NCBI RefSeq assembly: GCF_021729155.1
Contig: NZ_JAJQYA010000010.1
Coordinates: forward strand, 94,761-158,760
From: Membranihabitans marinus
GTDB lineage: Bacteria; Bacteroidota; Bacteroidia; Chitinophagales; Saprospiraceae
DNA length: 64,000 bases
Direction of reading: 5' to 3'
The notes below the pieces were generated by a model. It worked only from the letters and a program-made list of their open reading frames with translations, had not been told where the DNA came from and searched no databases. How positions within the stretch are numbered: position 1 is the stretch's first letter; every line of letters begins with the position of its first letter. This document shows, piece by piece, positions 55,033 through 63,329 of this stretch. The translations under genes and the position numbers were made by a program.

Positions 55033-56217
55033 ATGAAAAGGAAATATACATGGCGAACCTTTTTCAACGACATCCATCTTTGGTTGGGTGTAGGTAGTGG
55101 CCTTATCTTGTTTATCGTTTGTTTGAGTGGGACGATATTGACTTTCTGGCCAGATATGGATCGATGGCAACATCCAGAAAAATATAAGGTTGCCGTCACT
55201 GAATCCGCGCCATTGTCAATAGCTGTACTAAAATCAAAGGTGAGTGAACAAATAGAAGGCGAAATAGTCTCTGTACAGATTAGTGATCGTCCTGATGAAA
55301 GTTATACTTTTAGTGTGAAGGAGGATCCCAAACAGCGTCGAGGCACAGCTTATTTTGTGCAACCGTATACCGGTGAAGTATTGGGAGATGGCAAGGCCAT
55401 ATATGGCGGTGGTTATAGGACGTGGTTTAGGATGCATCGATGGTTGCTTCTCGATACGGAGATTGGTCGGCCCATTGTCGGTATATCTACAATAATATTT
55501 TTATTTCTAATGATTACTGGTTTTATATTGTGGTTGCCCAAGCGTATGAAGTATATGAAGCAGGGATTGGTCATTAAGTCTAAGAGTGGATGGAAGAGAT
55601 TGAATCACGATTTACACAATGTTCTCGGTTTTTATGCTTTGATTTTACTTTTAGTCATGGGACTGACTGGACTTAATTGGTCGTTTGAATGGTATAAGAA
55701 TGGATTGAGTCAAGTCCTCAATGCCCAAGTCTTTGGTGGACGGGGTGAAAAGAGTGAGCCATTGTCGATAATTGATTCTACCGCTGAGGTGATGTCGGCC
55801 GATGAATTTTATGAAAAAAGTAAAGCCCTGTTGGCAGGTGGGGGAATTACCTCATTGCCATTACAATATGATGCGACCAAACCTGTAGCCATTCGAAAGG
55901 TGGCCAATGGATTTTTCAGTGTTCGCGGTGCCGACAACTTACAGCTTCATCCCATTACGGGAGAACCTTTGGCTGTAGAATTGTTTTCAGAAAAGACTCT
56001 AGGACAGCAGATCGCTCAATCGATTAAACCATTGCATACAGGTGAAATCATGGGGACGTTTTCCAAAATCCTTTATTTTATTACCTGTCTGATAGGTACT
56101 ACTTTGCCTATCACTGGTATTATTATTTGGATCAATAAGCTGAAAAAGAAAAGAAGTCGCAAGAAAAAGGCAGTGGCTAAATCACAAGCGGTAGAGGCCA
56201 ATGTAGCTGCTGTTTAA
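55033..56217 (+). CDS. PepSY-associated membrane protein
   Basis: This 394-residue protein of the PepSY_TM family (PF03929) has four membrane helices. They lie at about 18-38 (GLILFIVCLSGTILTFW), 145-165 (IVGISTIIFLFLMITGFILW), 196-216 (ALILLLVMGLTGLNW) and 340-362 (ILYFITCLIGTTLPITGIIIW). PepSY-like periplasmic parts lie between them. Conserved histidines occur in FNDIHLWLGVGSG, RMHRWLL, NHDLHNVLGFY and KPLHTG and may bind haem. Such proteins are often linked to iron-siderophore uptake, possibly as reductases. A Lys/Arg-rich tail ends the protein. No TonB receptor gene is adjacent. Confidence 0.88.
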   Translation: MKRKYTWRTFFNDIHLWLGVGSGLILFIVCLSGTILTFWPDMDRWQHPEKYKVAVTESAPLSIAVLKSKVSEQIEGEIVSVQISDRPDESYTFSVKEDPKQRRGTAYFVQPYTGEVLGDGKAIYGGGYRTWFRMHRWLLLDTEIGRPIVGISTIIFLFLMITGFILWLPKRMKYMKQGLVIKSKSGWKRLNHDLHNVLGFYALILLLVMGLTGLNWSFEWYKNGLSQVLNAQVFGGRGEKSEPLSIIDSTAEVMSADEFYEKSKALLAGGGITSLPLQYDATKPVAIRKVANGFFSVRGADNLQLHPITGEPLAVELFSEKTLGQQIAQSIKPLHTGEIMGTFSKILYFITCLIGTTLPITGIIIWINKLKKKRSRKKKAVAKSQAVEANVAAV

Positions 56218-56232
56218 TATAAACACGATAAT

Positions 56233-57051
56233 TTATATTTGAATTAGCTGACCATCCAGTTTTTCTTTTAGTTCGGGGAATTGACTACCGAGAGCTTGGT
56301 TTTTGGTATAATAGATTACAATGGAAAGCGCGATTAAGTCGATCTCCGATTGAGGCAGTCCGATGTATTTTTCGAGGCGCTCTGGGGTATATCCACCAAT
56401 TTGACATAGTTGAGATAGGCTGGGTAAATGATTGGATTCTAATGAAGGGAATTCCACCACTTTGGCTGTTTCGTAGAGGGCGATGTTGAAATATCTAAGA
56501 GGTTCATTGTTGCCCTTAATCAAATGAGGAATAGAATACATCATGGCTCCGTCTTCTAAGTGAGTCTCTGATATGTGGAGGAGTTGTTCATATTTCGGTG
56601 AAGGGAAGGGATGATTATAAAATATATACACCAAGATATTGGACAGGGGAATCTGATATTCATTTTTATTGTTTTCAAAGAATGCCGCATAGGCACCGCA
56701 AAGTAATATGGCTTGATAAGGAGTTTTGTCCATGCCTTGAGGTAAAAATTCTTTATCGACTTTAAAAAGACTTACTTGTTGATAGAATAGTGATCGCTTG
56801 TTTTCTGGGATGAAATGGATAAGGGGAAAATTATTTTCGAGGTATTCGCGTTCTTTTTGACCTAGATTACGCCTTTTGCGCTTATGTCCATAAATGTTGA
56901 TTTCTTTTTTAAATATATAGGTCAACATCAGACCTACAGCGCAGGGGAAGAGGAGGATTAGGCCAAGATTTGATTCCAAATATTCTAAGATAACAAAGCC
57001 GATTATACCGCCCAAAGCAAAAAGAATGGTTAACTTAGCGTTTAGAGTCAT
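56233..57051 (-). CDS. MtfA-like (M90 peptidase) pseudoenzyme
   Basis: This 272-residue protein has two N-terminal membrane helices (about 7-22 and 30-46) and a soluble domain. The domain follows the layout of zinc-dependent MtfA-family peptidases in Bacteroidota: PYQAILLCGAYAAFFE matches the family's 'IAGSAVQLTFG' region. LLHISETHLEDGAMMYSIPHLIKG matches the GE/HxxG...SW region. The zinc-binding HExxH place reads Y193-E-T-A-K197, so both His ligands are lost and proteolysis is not expected. It is convergent with the PepSY gene. The assignment rests on my alignment by eye and could be wrong. Confidence 0.6.
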   Translation of the reverse strand: MTLNAKLTILFALGGIIGFVILEYLESNLGLILLFPCAVGLMLTYIFKKEINIYGHKRKRRNLGQKEREYLENNFPLIHFIPENKRSLFYQQVSLFKVDKEFLPQGMDKTPYQAILLCGAYAAFFENNKNEYQIPLSNILVYIFYNHPFPSPKYEQLLHISETHLEDGAMMYSIPHLIKGNNEPLRYFNIALYETAKVVEFPSLESNHLPSLSQLCQIGGYTPERLEKYIGLPQSEIDLIALSIVIYYTKNQALGSQFPELKEKLDGQLIQI

Positions 57052-57223
57052 CTATATTTTTTAATTAAAAGTAAATTTTCTTTTGGTTAAACAAAAAAAG
57101 AAATTAAATTTGCCTTTCCAAATTTGAAGCTGTATAAAGTTAGAAACTTTTTTTGGACAATTTTATTGTTTTGAGGGGTTTTCTTTACTTGGAGTCAAAT
57201 AGATAGGATAAGAAATATAGGTT

Positions 57224-57296
57224 GGTACCTTAGCTCAGTTGGTAGAGCACAGGACTGAAAATCCTGGTGTCCCTGGTTCGATTCCTGGAGGTACCA
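57224..57296 (+). tRNA. tRNA-Phe (GAA)
   Basis: This 73-base cloverleaf has acceptor arms GGTACCT (57224-57230) and AGGTACC (57289-57295), with discriminator A at 57296. The D-arm contains AGCTCAGTTGGTAGAGC. The anticodon stem CAGGA/TCCTG encloses the loop CTGAAAA with anticodon GAA (57257-57259). The T-arm is CCTGGTTCGATTCCTGG. The 3' CCA is not encoded. Confidence 0.98.
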
Positions 57297-57318
57297 CAAA
57301 ATCCAGTAAGATGGATAG

Positions 57319-57357
57319 CCTTAAGGCGCTTTTGTTAGCGTCTTAAGGTTTTTTTTT
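57319..57357 (+). terminator. Intrinsic terminator of tRNA-Phe
   Basis: CCTTAAGGCGC (57319-57329) pairs with GCGTCTTAAGG (57338-57348) over 11 positions with one G-T pair and is followed by nine T. Confidence 0.9.
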
Positions 57358-57399
57358 GCCCATATGTGAGATGTTATTTCCATAATTCTTTGTGCAAAT

Positions 57400-58330
57400 G
57401 AATTCGTATAAGTATTGCATCTCGCTTCTTGGTTTAAAGAAAAGTCTTGAAAGCGGCGCACTGAGTTGAGTCGAAGTGGACGCAATAATAACATCGGGTG
57501 AATTCCTGATATATATTCTTAAATTATGAAATCAAAACCATACCGTCAGTTTTCATAAATACTAGTCATGCCGCAGGGGGCATGACTTCTCTCATCCGAT
57601 GGATATTTAATCCATCGGGTTGCACTTCGTGCAACTTCATTCGTTCACCTCGGCACAGTGGCCTAAATACCTATCGAATTAGAGGGCAATCACGCCGGGC
57701 CAGAGGCTAACCCACCCGAAACACGGAGGTTTCGGTTCCTTCATCATTGACCGATTTACGGTCAATGGCTCTCCGAGCTTCATTCAGTCATCTTCACCAA
57801 AGGTCGATTTACGACCTTTGGTTGCCCTAATGGGCAACTACGTTCAGTCAGGGATGATGTTTTATAGCCGTGGTTTGAAAAACCACGGTATTGGCATCAA
57901 ATAATGTTGATTTGGCGGACTTATTGCATTGTCAATCTGCTGACACAAAGAGATCATATCTTTTCATTGCCTCTATTGATATAATAGAATAGATGGGGCA
58001 AAAAGTGTGACAAATCTAGGAGGATGGAAATGCTGATCTATTTAATCATTTAAACGGTGTAAATGTTTGTTGCATATATGTTTATGTTCAATGAAAAGTC
58101 CTGAAGGGACGACATGTATCAGCATAGGGTGTTAACCCTATGAATTGATTATAGAATTGAAATTAAGTCCTGAAAGGACGACATAATAAGCTAAAGTAAA
58201 TACCTAACAATTTAAATGTATTCTCGTCGCAGCGCAGTGACTTAAATACCTATCAAATTACGTTGCAGTCACTCCATTTTGTAGAGTCACGACCGAATGC
58301 AGTACATGACCGAATGAAGATTGACATTAT
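57400..58330. repeat. Intergenic mosaic repeat cluster 3 (inverted order)
   Basis: This cluster carries the modules of clusters 1 and 2 on the opposite strand, together with extra stem-loops. These are CCGATGGAT/ATCCATCGG (57596-57618) adjacent to GTTGCAC/GTGCAAC (57619-57635), CCGAAA/TTTCGG (57716-57735), ATTGACC/GGTCAAT with loop GATTTAC (57746-57766), and CCAAAGGTC/GACCTTTGG with the same loop (57797-57821). GTTGCCC/GGGCAAC (57821-57838) and CCGTGGTTT/AAACCACGG (57868-57888) follow. The TTTGGCGGACTTA, GGGGCAAAAAGTGTGACAAA and GTCCTGAAGGGACGAC blocks come later. 57705-57786 is identical to 63919-64000. No gene is supported in 57297-58501. Confidence 0.85.
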
Positions 58331-58501
58331 AAAATGCATTTGCTATTAGTCATAGGGTAATCATTGTTGTGAATAAATTTCTGCCCATATATTCTTTGTG
58401 TTTTTCACTATCTATTAATATGATATTAAAAATCTGCCTGTGTTAATAAGAGATCTATATTTTTTTTACCTTGTCATTTTTATTATTAAACATTAAGGCA
58501 A

Positions 58502-59911
58502 ATGAATCGCAGACATTTTCTTCGGAATTCAGCTATGGCGGGAGCTGGAGCTACTTTATTCTCGTCAACCATCGGTAAAGCTCAAAATGTTGATTTTACA
58601 GGGAAAGGGAAGAAGGCTAAAAATGTAATCATGTTTATCAGTGACGGAATGAGTACGGGTACTTTAAATATGATGGATTTATTCAAGTTAAGACAATATG
58701 GCTCTGGGTCAAATTGGTTGCAACTCTATCGTGAAAATCGCGTTTCGAGAGCCTTAATGGACACGGCCTCTGCCAATTCTATCGTGACAGATTCTGCCGC
58801 TGCAAGTTCCTCATTTGGCGGTGGGCAAAGGGTTAAAAATGGATCCTTGAATATCAGTCCCGATGGAAAACCAAACCTTCCCATTCTACAAAAATTTAAA
58901 AAATCAGGAAAGAAAACCGGATGTGTTACTTCGGTTACCATCACTCACGCCACACCTGCTGGTTTTTGTATTACTCAGGACAATCGAGGCGATCAAGCGG
59001 CTATTGCAGAAAAATATTTAGAAGGTAAATTCGATGTCTTAATGGGTGGTGGAGACCAATATTTCAATCCAGAGCTACGCAAGGATAAGAAAGATTTATA
59101 TAGCGAGTTTCAAAAGGTAGGATATCAGATTGCTAAAACTAGGAAAGAATTATTGTCTTTAAAAGGAAATTCCCCAGTACTAGGTATATTTTCAGACGGT
59201 GCACTTCCCTACAGTATTGATAGAAAGTCCTCAAAAGAACTCACTGAAAAAACACCGACTTTGGCTGAAATGACTAGTAAGGCCATAGATGTATTGAAAG
59301 ATCATCCAGAGGGATTTGTACTTCAAGTAGAGGGGGGGAAAGTAGACTGGGCAGCACATGCAAATGATATCGCTGGACTTCTCTACGATCAGTTTGCTTT
59401 CGATGACGCTATTAAAGTAGCCCTCGATTTCGCCGAAAAAAATGAAGATACCTTACTTATTATGACTACAGATCATGGTAATGCCAATCCAGGTACAATA
59501 TCTGGAAGCTCGGCAAACGATCAATTTGACAGTATCGCCAATTATACCCAAACCAATGAATGGCTACTAAATCAAATTTCAAGTGAGTCTTCATTGAATG
59601 AAATAAAAGATCTTATTTTTAGAGCTAACGGAATTGAACTATCTCAAGAAGAAGTTGAACATATTTATTCTTATTATCACGGACTAAATAAGGAGTCCGG
59701 ACTCTATAATTATAAAAAGCTACCTTTTGAAACCTACGCTAAAATGCAAAAATCACGCAATTCCGTGGGTTGGATCAGTATGAGTCATTCCGGTGATTAT
59801 GTTGAATTGGCCATGTATGGTCCAGGTAGTGAATATTTGGAACCCTATATGTTAAATACTGATATTCATTATTTAATGTTGCAAGCGACGGAAGTGGAAA
59901 ACCGGTTTTGA
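58502..59911 (+). CDS. Tat-exported alkaline phosphatase
   Basis: This 469-residue protein has a twin-arginine signal (NRRHFLRNSAMAGAGATLF, residues 2-20). Alkaline phosphatase motifs are Asp48 in MFISDGMS, the nucleophile Ser98 in TDSAAASSSFGGG, ITHATPAGF, EGGKVDWAAHAND and TTDHGN, and a C-terminal MSHSGDYVELAMYGPG with a metal His. It hydrolyses phosphate monoesters in the periplasm using two zinc and one magnesium ion. The insert between SSANDQFDSIANY and the C-terminal His is a normal lid-like region. The gene is monocistronic and sits between a repeat cluster and the fasciclin gene. Confidence 0.93.
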   Translation: MNRRHFLRNSAMAGAGATLFSSTIGKAQNVDFTGKGKKAKNVIMFISDGMSTGTLNMMDLFKLRQYGSGSNWLQLYRENRVSRALMDTASANSIVTDSAAASSSFGGGQRVKNGSLNISPDGKPNLPILQKFKKSGKKTGCVTSVTITHATPAGFCITQDNRGDQAAIAEKYLEGKFDVLMGGGDQYFNPELRKDKKDLYSEFQKVGYQIAKTRKELLSLKGNSPVLGIFSDGALPYSIDRKSSKELTEKTPTLAEMTSKAIDVLKDHPEGFVLQVEGGKVDWAAHANDIAGLLYDQFAFDDAIKVALDFAEKNEDTLLIMTTDHGNANPGTISGSSANDQFDSIANYTQTNEWLLNQISSESSLNEIKDLIFRANGIELSQEEVEHIYSYYHGLNKESGLYNYKKLPFETYAKMQKSRNSVGWISMSHSGDYVELAMYGPGSEYLEPYMLNTDIHYLMLQATEVENRF

Positions 59912-60050
59912 TCTAATTATTCTTTACCATGAAATCCATGCTGCAACTCTGAATATACACTTTGACCGATTTACGGGTTTTGGAGTAAGCACTTCCCCTG
60001 TTCAACTCTGTGTATCGGGTGAATTGGTCACTGGTCTCGGTATGTTATTC

Positions 60051-60087
60051 AAAAAAATGAAGCCACGGAATAAATCCCGTGACTTCA
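60051..60087 (-). terminator. Intrinsic terminator after the fasciclin gene
   Basis: On the minus strand, TGAAG-T-CACGG pairs with CCGTG-G-CTTCA around the loop ATTTATT, with one mismatch. A run of seven T follows (A at 60051-60057 on the plus strand). It lies about 120 bases after the stop of the gene at 60211. Confidence 0.75.
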
Positions 60088-60210
60088 AACTGGTATAAGT
60101 AGAAGTACGCGCTTAAATTATTTTCCTATCCCAAGCTCTTATCACCAAATCAATTCTGGGTGGTTGGTCGCGGATTTGGTATTATAGAAGGCGTTGATTT
60201 TACCTTCCTT

Positions 60211-62178
60211 TTAATTGCTCGGTAGTAATACCTTGTCTATTACATGGACTACGCCATTGCTTCCAGCGATATCTGCACTTAACACAGTGGCATTTTTGTC
60301 CGTAGAATCTACGATCTCTACACTTTGATCAATTTTTACACTTACACTTGATCCCAGGGCGGTATTGATTTCTTGGCCGTCGGATAAATCTGTAGAATAA
60401 GCGGCTACTCCTGAAACTACATGGTATTTAAGGATATTGGCCAAGAGTGTTTTCTCCTCCTCGGTATCAAAATCGGCCAGACTGTTGTAATCATCTCCTA
60501 AATCATCAAGCAAAGCGACAAATGCTGCATTAGTAGGGGCAAATACGGTAAAGGGTCCATCGGTCTGTAACAATTCTACCAAACCAGCATCTGCTTGGAC
60601 GAGAGCTGCTACAAGTATCGATAAGTCATCACTTCCTTGCGCTAGGTCAACAATGTTGGGTTGAGGGAAGACGGCATCTAATATCTCTTGAGGCAAAAGT
60701 ACTTTGTCTATAAGGTGAACAACTCCATTGGAAGCTTGAATGTCGGCGGTTTTAACCTCCCCTTTGCCATCTGTGGCATCTGTAACAAACACACCTCCAT
60801 CCAAGCTAATTCCAATGTCCTCACCTTGAGCTGTAGTAATCATTTGACCTTCACTTAAGTCGGTAGACAATGCTGCGGCTCCCGCCACTACATGGTATTT
60901 TAATATTTGAGCGAGTAAAGTTTTCTCTGCTTCGGTATCAAAATCATTTACACTGTTATAATCATCGCCTAATAAATCCAAAACCGCTGCAAATGCATCA
61001 TTAGTAGGGGCAAATACAGTAAATGGCCCATCGGTTTGTAAAAGTTCGGCCAGTCCCGCATCTGCCTGAACAATAGCAGCTAATAGAGAGCTCAAAGATT
61101 CAGTCTCTTGAGTTAATTCAACAATATTTTTATTGTTTAGTGTGGCCACAAAATCGATGGCAGTTTGAGGTAAAAGCACTTTGTCGATCACATGAGCTAT
61201 TCCATTACTGGCCATAATATCTACCATGGAAATATTGGCATTTATTTCCGAATCATCTCCGATAACAAAACTACTGCCAGCAGCGATTATTTCAATGTCG
61301 TTATTGGCCAAAGCTGTAGCCACCGAACCAGGAGCTAAATCGCCAGAACTGACCTTGGCAGGCAATACATGGTACAGAAGAATGTCTTTAAGCAAATTGA
61401 TTTCATCATCGGTGTCAAAGTCGTCTAAGCTATTGTAGTCATTTCCAAGAACATCTAATAAAGCTATAAAAGCATCATCGCTCGGAGCAAATACAGTAAA
61501 TGGTCCATCGCTATTTAAAGTGGCTACAAGGTCTGTTTTTATCACCGCAGCTTCAAGTAATGTTAAGGCGTCTGATGCTACCACTATCTCTACCAATGAG
61601 CCGATATTAATGGCGTCTAAAACAGATTGTGGAACCAGGACTTTATTGATGATGTGTACTATTCCATTGCTGGCCTCAATATTGGCCGTGGTTACTTGAG
61701 CATCGGCATCCGTATCATCATCTAAGGAAACAGTATTCCCATTTATTTTTATGATCACTTTTTCGCCCAGTACTGTGGATATCTCTTGCCCATTTGACAG
61801 GTCGGATGAGGTTACCGCTGCTCCCGCCACTACATGGTATTGTAGAATGGAAGACAAAATTGCTTTGTCTTCTTCTGTCGTAAAGTCTGATAGCGAATTG
61901 TATTGATCTAATCCAGCGAATAAGGCATCAAAAGCTGCGTTCGTCGGGGCAAAAACCGTAAAAGGACCATTGCCACTTAAGGTAGCTATGAGATTAGAAC
62001 CATTGTTCTCGTCTGCTTTGGACAGGGCAGCAACCAAACTACTAAGAGTTTCTGTGGATTGGGCTGCTTCTACGATATTTATCGGTGTTTCAACCATTAC
62101 CTCGTCATCGTCATTACAGGCAACAGAAACCAAAAATAAGCTGAAAATTAATAGGAAGGAATTCTTAAAGTATTTCAT
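60211..62178 (-). CDS. Four-domain fasciclin (FAS1) lipoprotein
   Basis: This 655-residue lipoprotein (lipobox VSVAC, Cys21, then NDDDE) has four FAS1 domains, at about 35-188, 192-342, 350-500 and 508-653. Each carries the conserved H1 segment DGPFTVFAPTNAAF and the H2 segment NGVVHVIDKVLLP. FAS1 domains mediate adhesion and protein-glycan contacts. The first, third and fourth are closely alike, while the second has diverged (IEIIAAGSSFVIGDDSEI). A promoter at 62209-62238 overlaps two repeat half-sites facing the MerR/B12-binding regulator gene, so it may be controlled by that regulator (inference). Confidence 0.93.
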   Translation of the reverse strand: MKYFKNSFLLIFSLFLVSVACNDDDEVMVETPINIVEAAQSTETLSSLVAALSKADENNGSNLIATLSGNGPFTVFAPTNAAFDALFAGLDQYNSLSDFTTEEDKAILSSILQYHVVAGAAVTSSDLSNGQEISTVLGEKVIIKINGNTVSLDDDTDADAQVTTANIEASNGIVHIINKVLVPQSVLDAINIGSLVEIVVASDALTLLEAAVIKTDLVATLNSDGPFTVFAPSDDAFIALLDVLGNDYNSLDDFDTDDEINLLKDILLYHVLPAKVSSGDLAPGSVATALANNDIEIIAAGSSFVIGDDSEINANISMVDIMASNGIAHVIDKVLLPQTAIDFVATLNNKNIVELTQETESLSSLLAAIVQADAGLAELLQTDGPFTVFAPTNDAFAAVLDLLGDDYNSVNDFDTEAEKTLLAQILKYHVVAGAAALSTDLSEGQMITTAQGEDIGISLDGGVFVTDATDGKGEVKTADIQASNGVVHLIDKVLLPQEILDAVFPQPNIVDLAQGSDDLSILVAALVQADAGLVELLQTDGPFTVFAPTNAAFVALLDDLGDDYNSLADFDTEEEKTLLANILKYHVVSGVAAYSTDLSDGQEINTALGSSVSVKIDQSVEIVDSTDKNATVLSADIAGSNGVVHVIDKVLLPSN

Positions 62179-62203
62179 TTGTCAAACATTTAAAGGTGAA
62201 TAG

Positions 62204-62264
62204 TTAGACAAATATAAGTGAAATTATTTATTGTCCAAGTATTATTTAAAAAAAAGTTGGACAA
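62204..62264. promoter_or_regulatory. Candidate operator: three TTRGACAA half-sites
   Basis: TTAGACAA (62204-62211), TTGTCCAA (62231-62238, the reverse of TTGGACAA) and TTGGACAA (62257-62264) lie at 26-27-base spacing between divergent genes. The first overlaps the -7 box and the second contains the -33 box of the fasciclin promoter. The third lies close to the TTG (62267) of the regulator's possible promoter. This is what a repressor of both genes would need. The binding protein is inferred to be the regulator encoded at 62352. Confidence 0.55.
62209..62238 (-). promoter_or_regulatory. Promoter of the fasciclin gene
   Basis: On the minus strand TTG (62238-62236) and TATATTTG (62216-62209) are separated by 19 bases, fitting the Bacteroidota consensus. 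The gene starts 31 bases downstream at 62178. Confidence 0.6.
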
Positions 62265-62351
62265 AATTGTATTTAAATTTTTAAATGATTACTTTTAATC
62301 CCTGAGTGTGATAGCAATTCACATGGTGAATAAAAGTGAAATCATAGAGAT

Positions 62352-63227
62352 ATGTCAAGATATACAGTAAGTCAAATTGTAGAGTTAACCGGTATTAATG
62401 CCCATACCTTACGCAAGTGGGAAAGTAGATATAGCTTCATCTCTCCCGAAAGAACAGAGACTAATATTCGATTTTATTCAGATGAGGATTTAAAAAAATT
62501 ACTCAATGTTTTGATTCTGACCAATGCCGGATATCGACTGTCTAAGATTAATAAAATGTCTGATGAAGAAATTTTTGAAAAAGTTAGACAAAACACCAAT
62601 TCTTCAGAAGATCACGACGAAATCAGTCTTTTGATATTGTCTATGTTAGATTTTGACGAGTTGGGTTTCGATAAAATAATTAGGTCAAGTATCAATCGAA
62701 GAGGAATACTTACTACGATTACCACCATTATTTATCCTTTTCTAAATCAAGTCGGCGTTTTGTGGGGAACGAATAAGGTAATGCCGGCTCAGGAGCATTT
62801 TATTTCCAATCTAATCCGTCAAAAAATCACATCGGCAATTGAGATGTTGCCCATTCCCAGAGGAAATCCCAAAAAGATGGTATTATTCTTGCCGGAGTTT
62901 GAATATCATGAATTGGGATTATTGTTGGCCAATTACCTAGCCAAGGAAATGCAGTGGCGGACTTACTACCTAGGTCAAAATGTTCCTACCGAAAATATCA
63001 TTCAAGTGGTAAAGTCGGTAGAACCCGATTTTCTTTTTACTATTTTCATTTCTCCTATCTCACAAAGGTTAAATACTGTTTTAGAAACCATCACCAAGGA
63101 AGTCGATGTTCAACTCCTGGCTTCTGGCACTTCTCAGAATGCTGAACTACTTCAGTCTTTTTCCAATGTAAAATTCATAGCTCATCCTCAGGACTTAGTG
63201 GTTTATTTGACTGAGAAAGAGAGCTAG
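62352..63227 (+). CDS. MerR-family regulator with B12-binding domain (CarH-like)
   Basis: This 291-residue protein has a MerR winged helix at about 3-70 (YTVSQIVELTGINAHTLRKWE) and then a four-helix B12-binding cap with the CarH-type positions Trp138 and Glu148-His149. A Rossmann-like cobalamin domain follows, with ExHxxG at 184-189 (lower-ligand His186). CarH-type proteins bind adenosylcobalamin, repress in the dark and release DNA in light. They usually control carotenoid, photolyase or stress genes. Here the nearest divergent gene is a fasciclin lipoprotein, with a candidate operator array between. It may also respond to B12 without light. No crt genes lie within the window. Confidence 0.9.
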   Translation: MSRYTVSQIVELTGINAHTLRKWESRYSFISPERTETNIRFYSDEDLKKLLNVLILTNAGYRLSKINKMSDEEIFEKVRQNTNSSEDHDEISLLILSMLDFDELGFDKIIRSSINRRGILTTITTIIYPFLNQVGVLWGTNKVMPAQEHFISNLIRQKITSAIEMLPIPRGNPKKMVLFLPEFEYHELGLLLANYLAKEMQWRTYYLGQNVPTENIIQVVKSVEPDFLFTIFISPISQRLNTVLETITKEVDVQLLASGTSQNAELLQSFSNVKFIAHPQDLVVYLTEKES

Positions 63228-63329
63228 TTTTATATCTTATGATTTAATGAAGTATTAGTTAACCATTCCTTCTCTGGTTCTTCAGATAATATCAATTAAA
63301 TTTACTTAAAACATACTAATTGCTAATCT

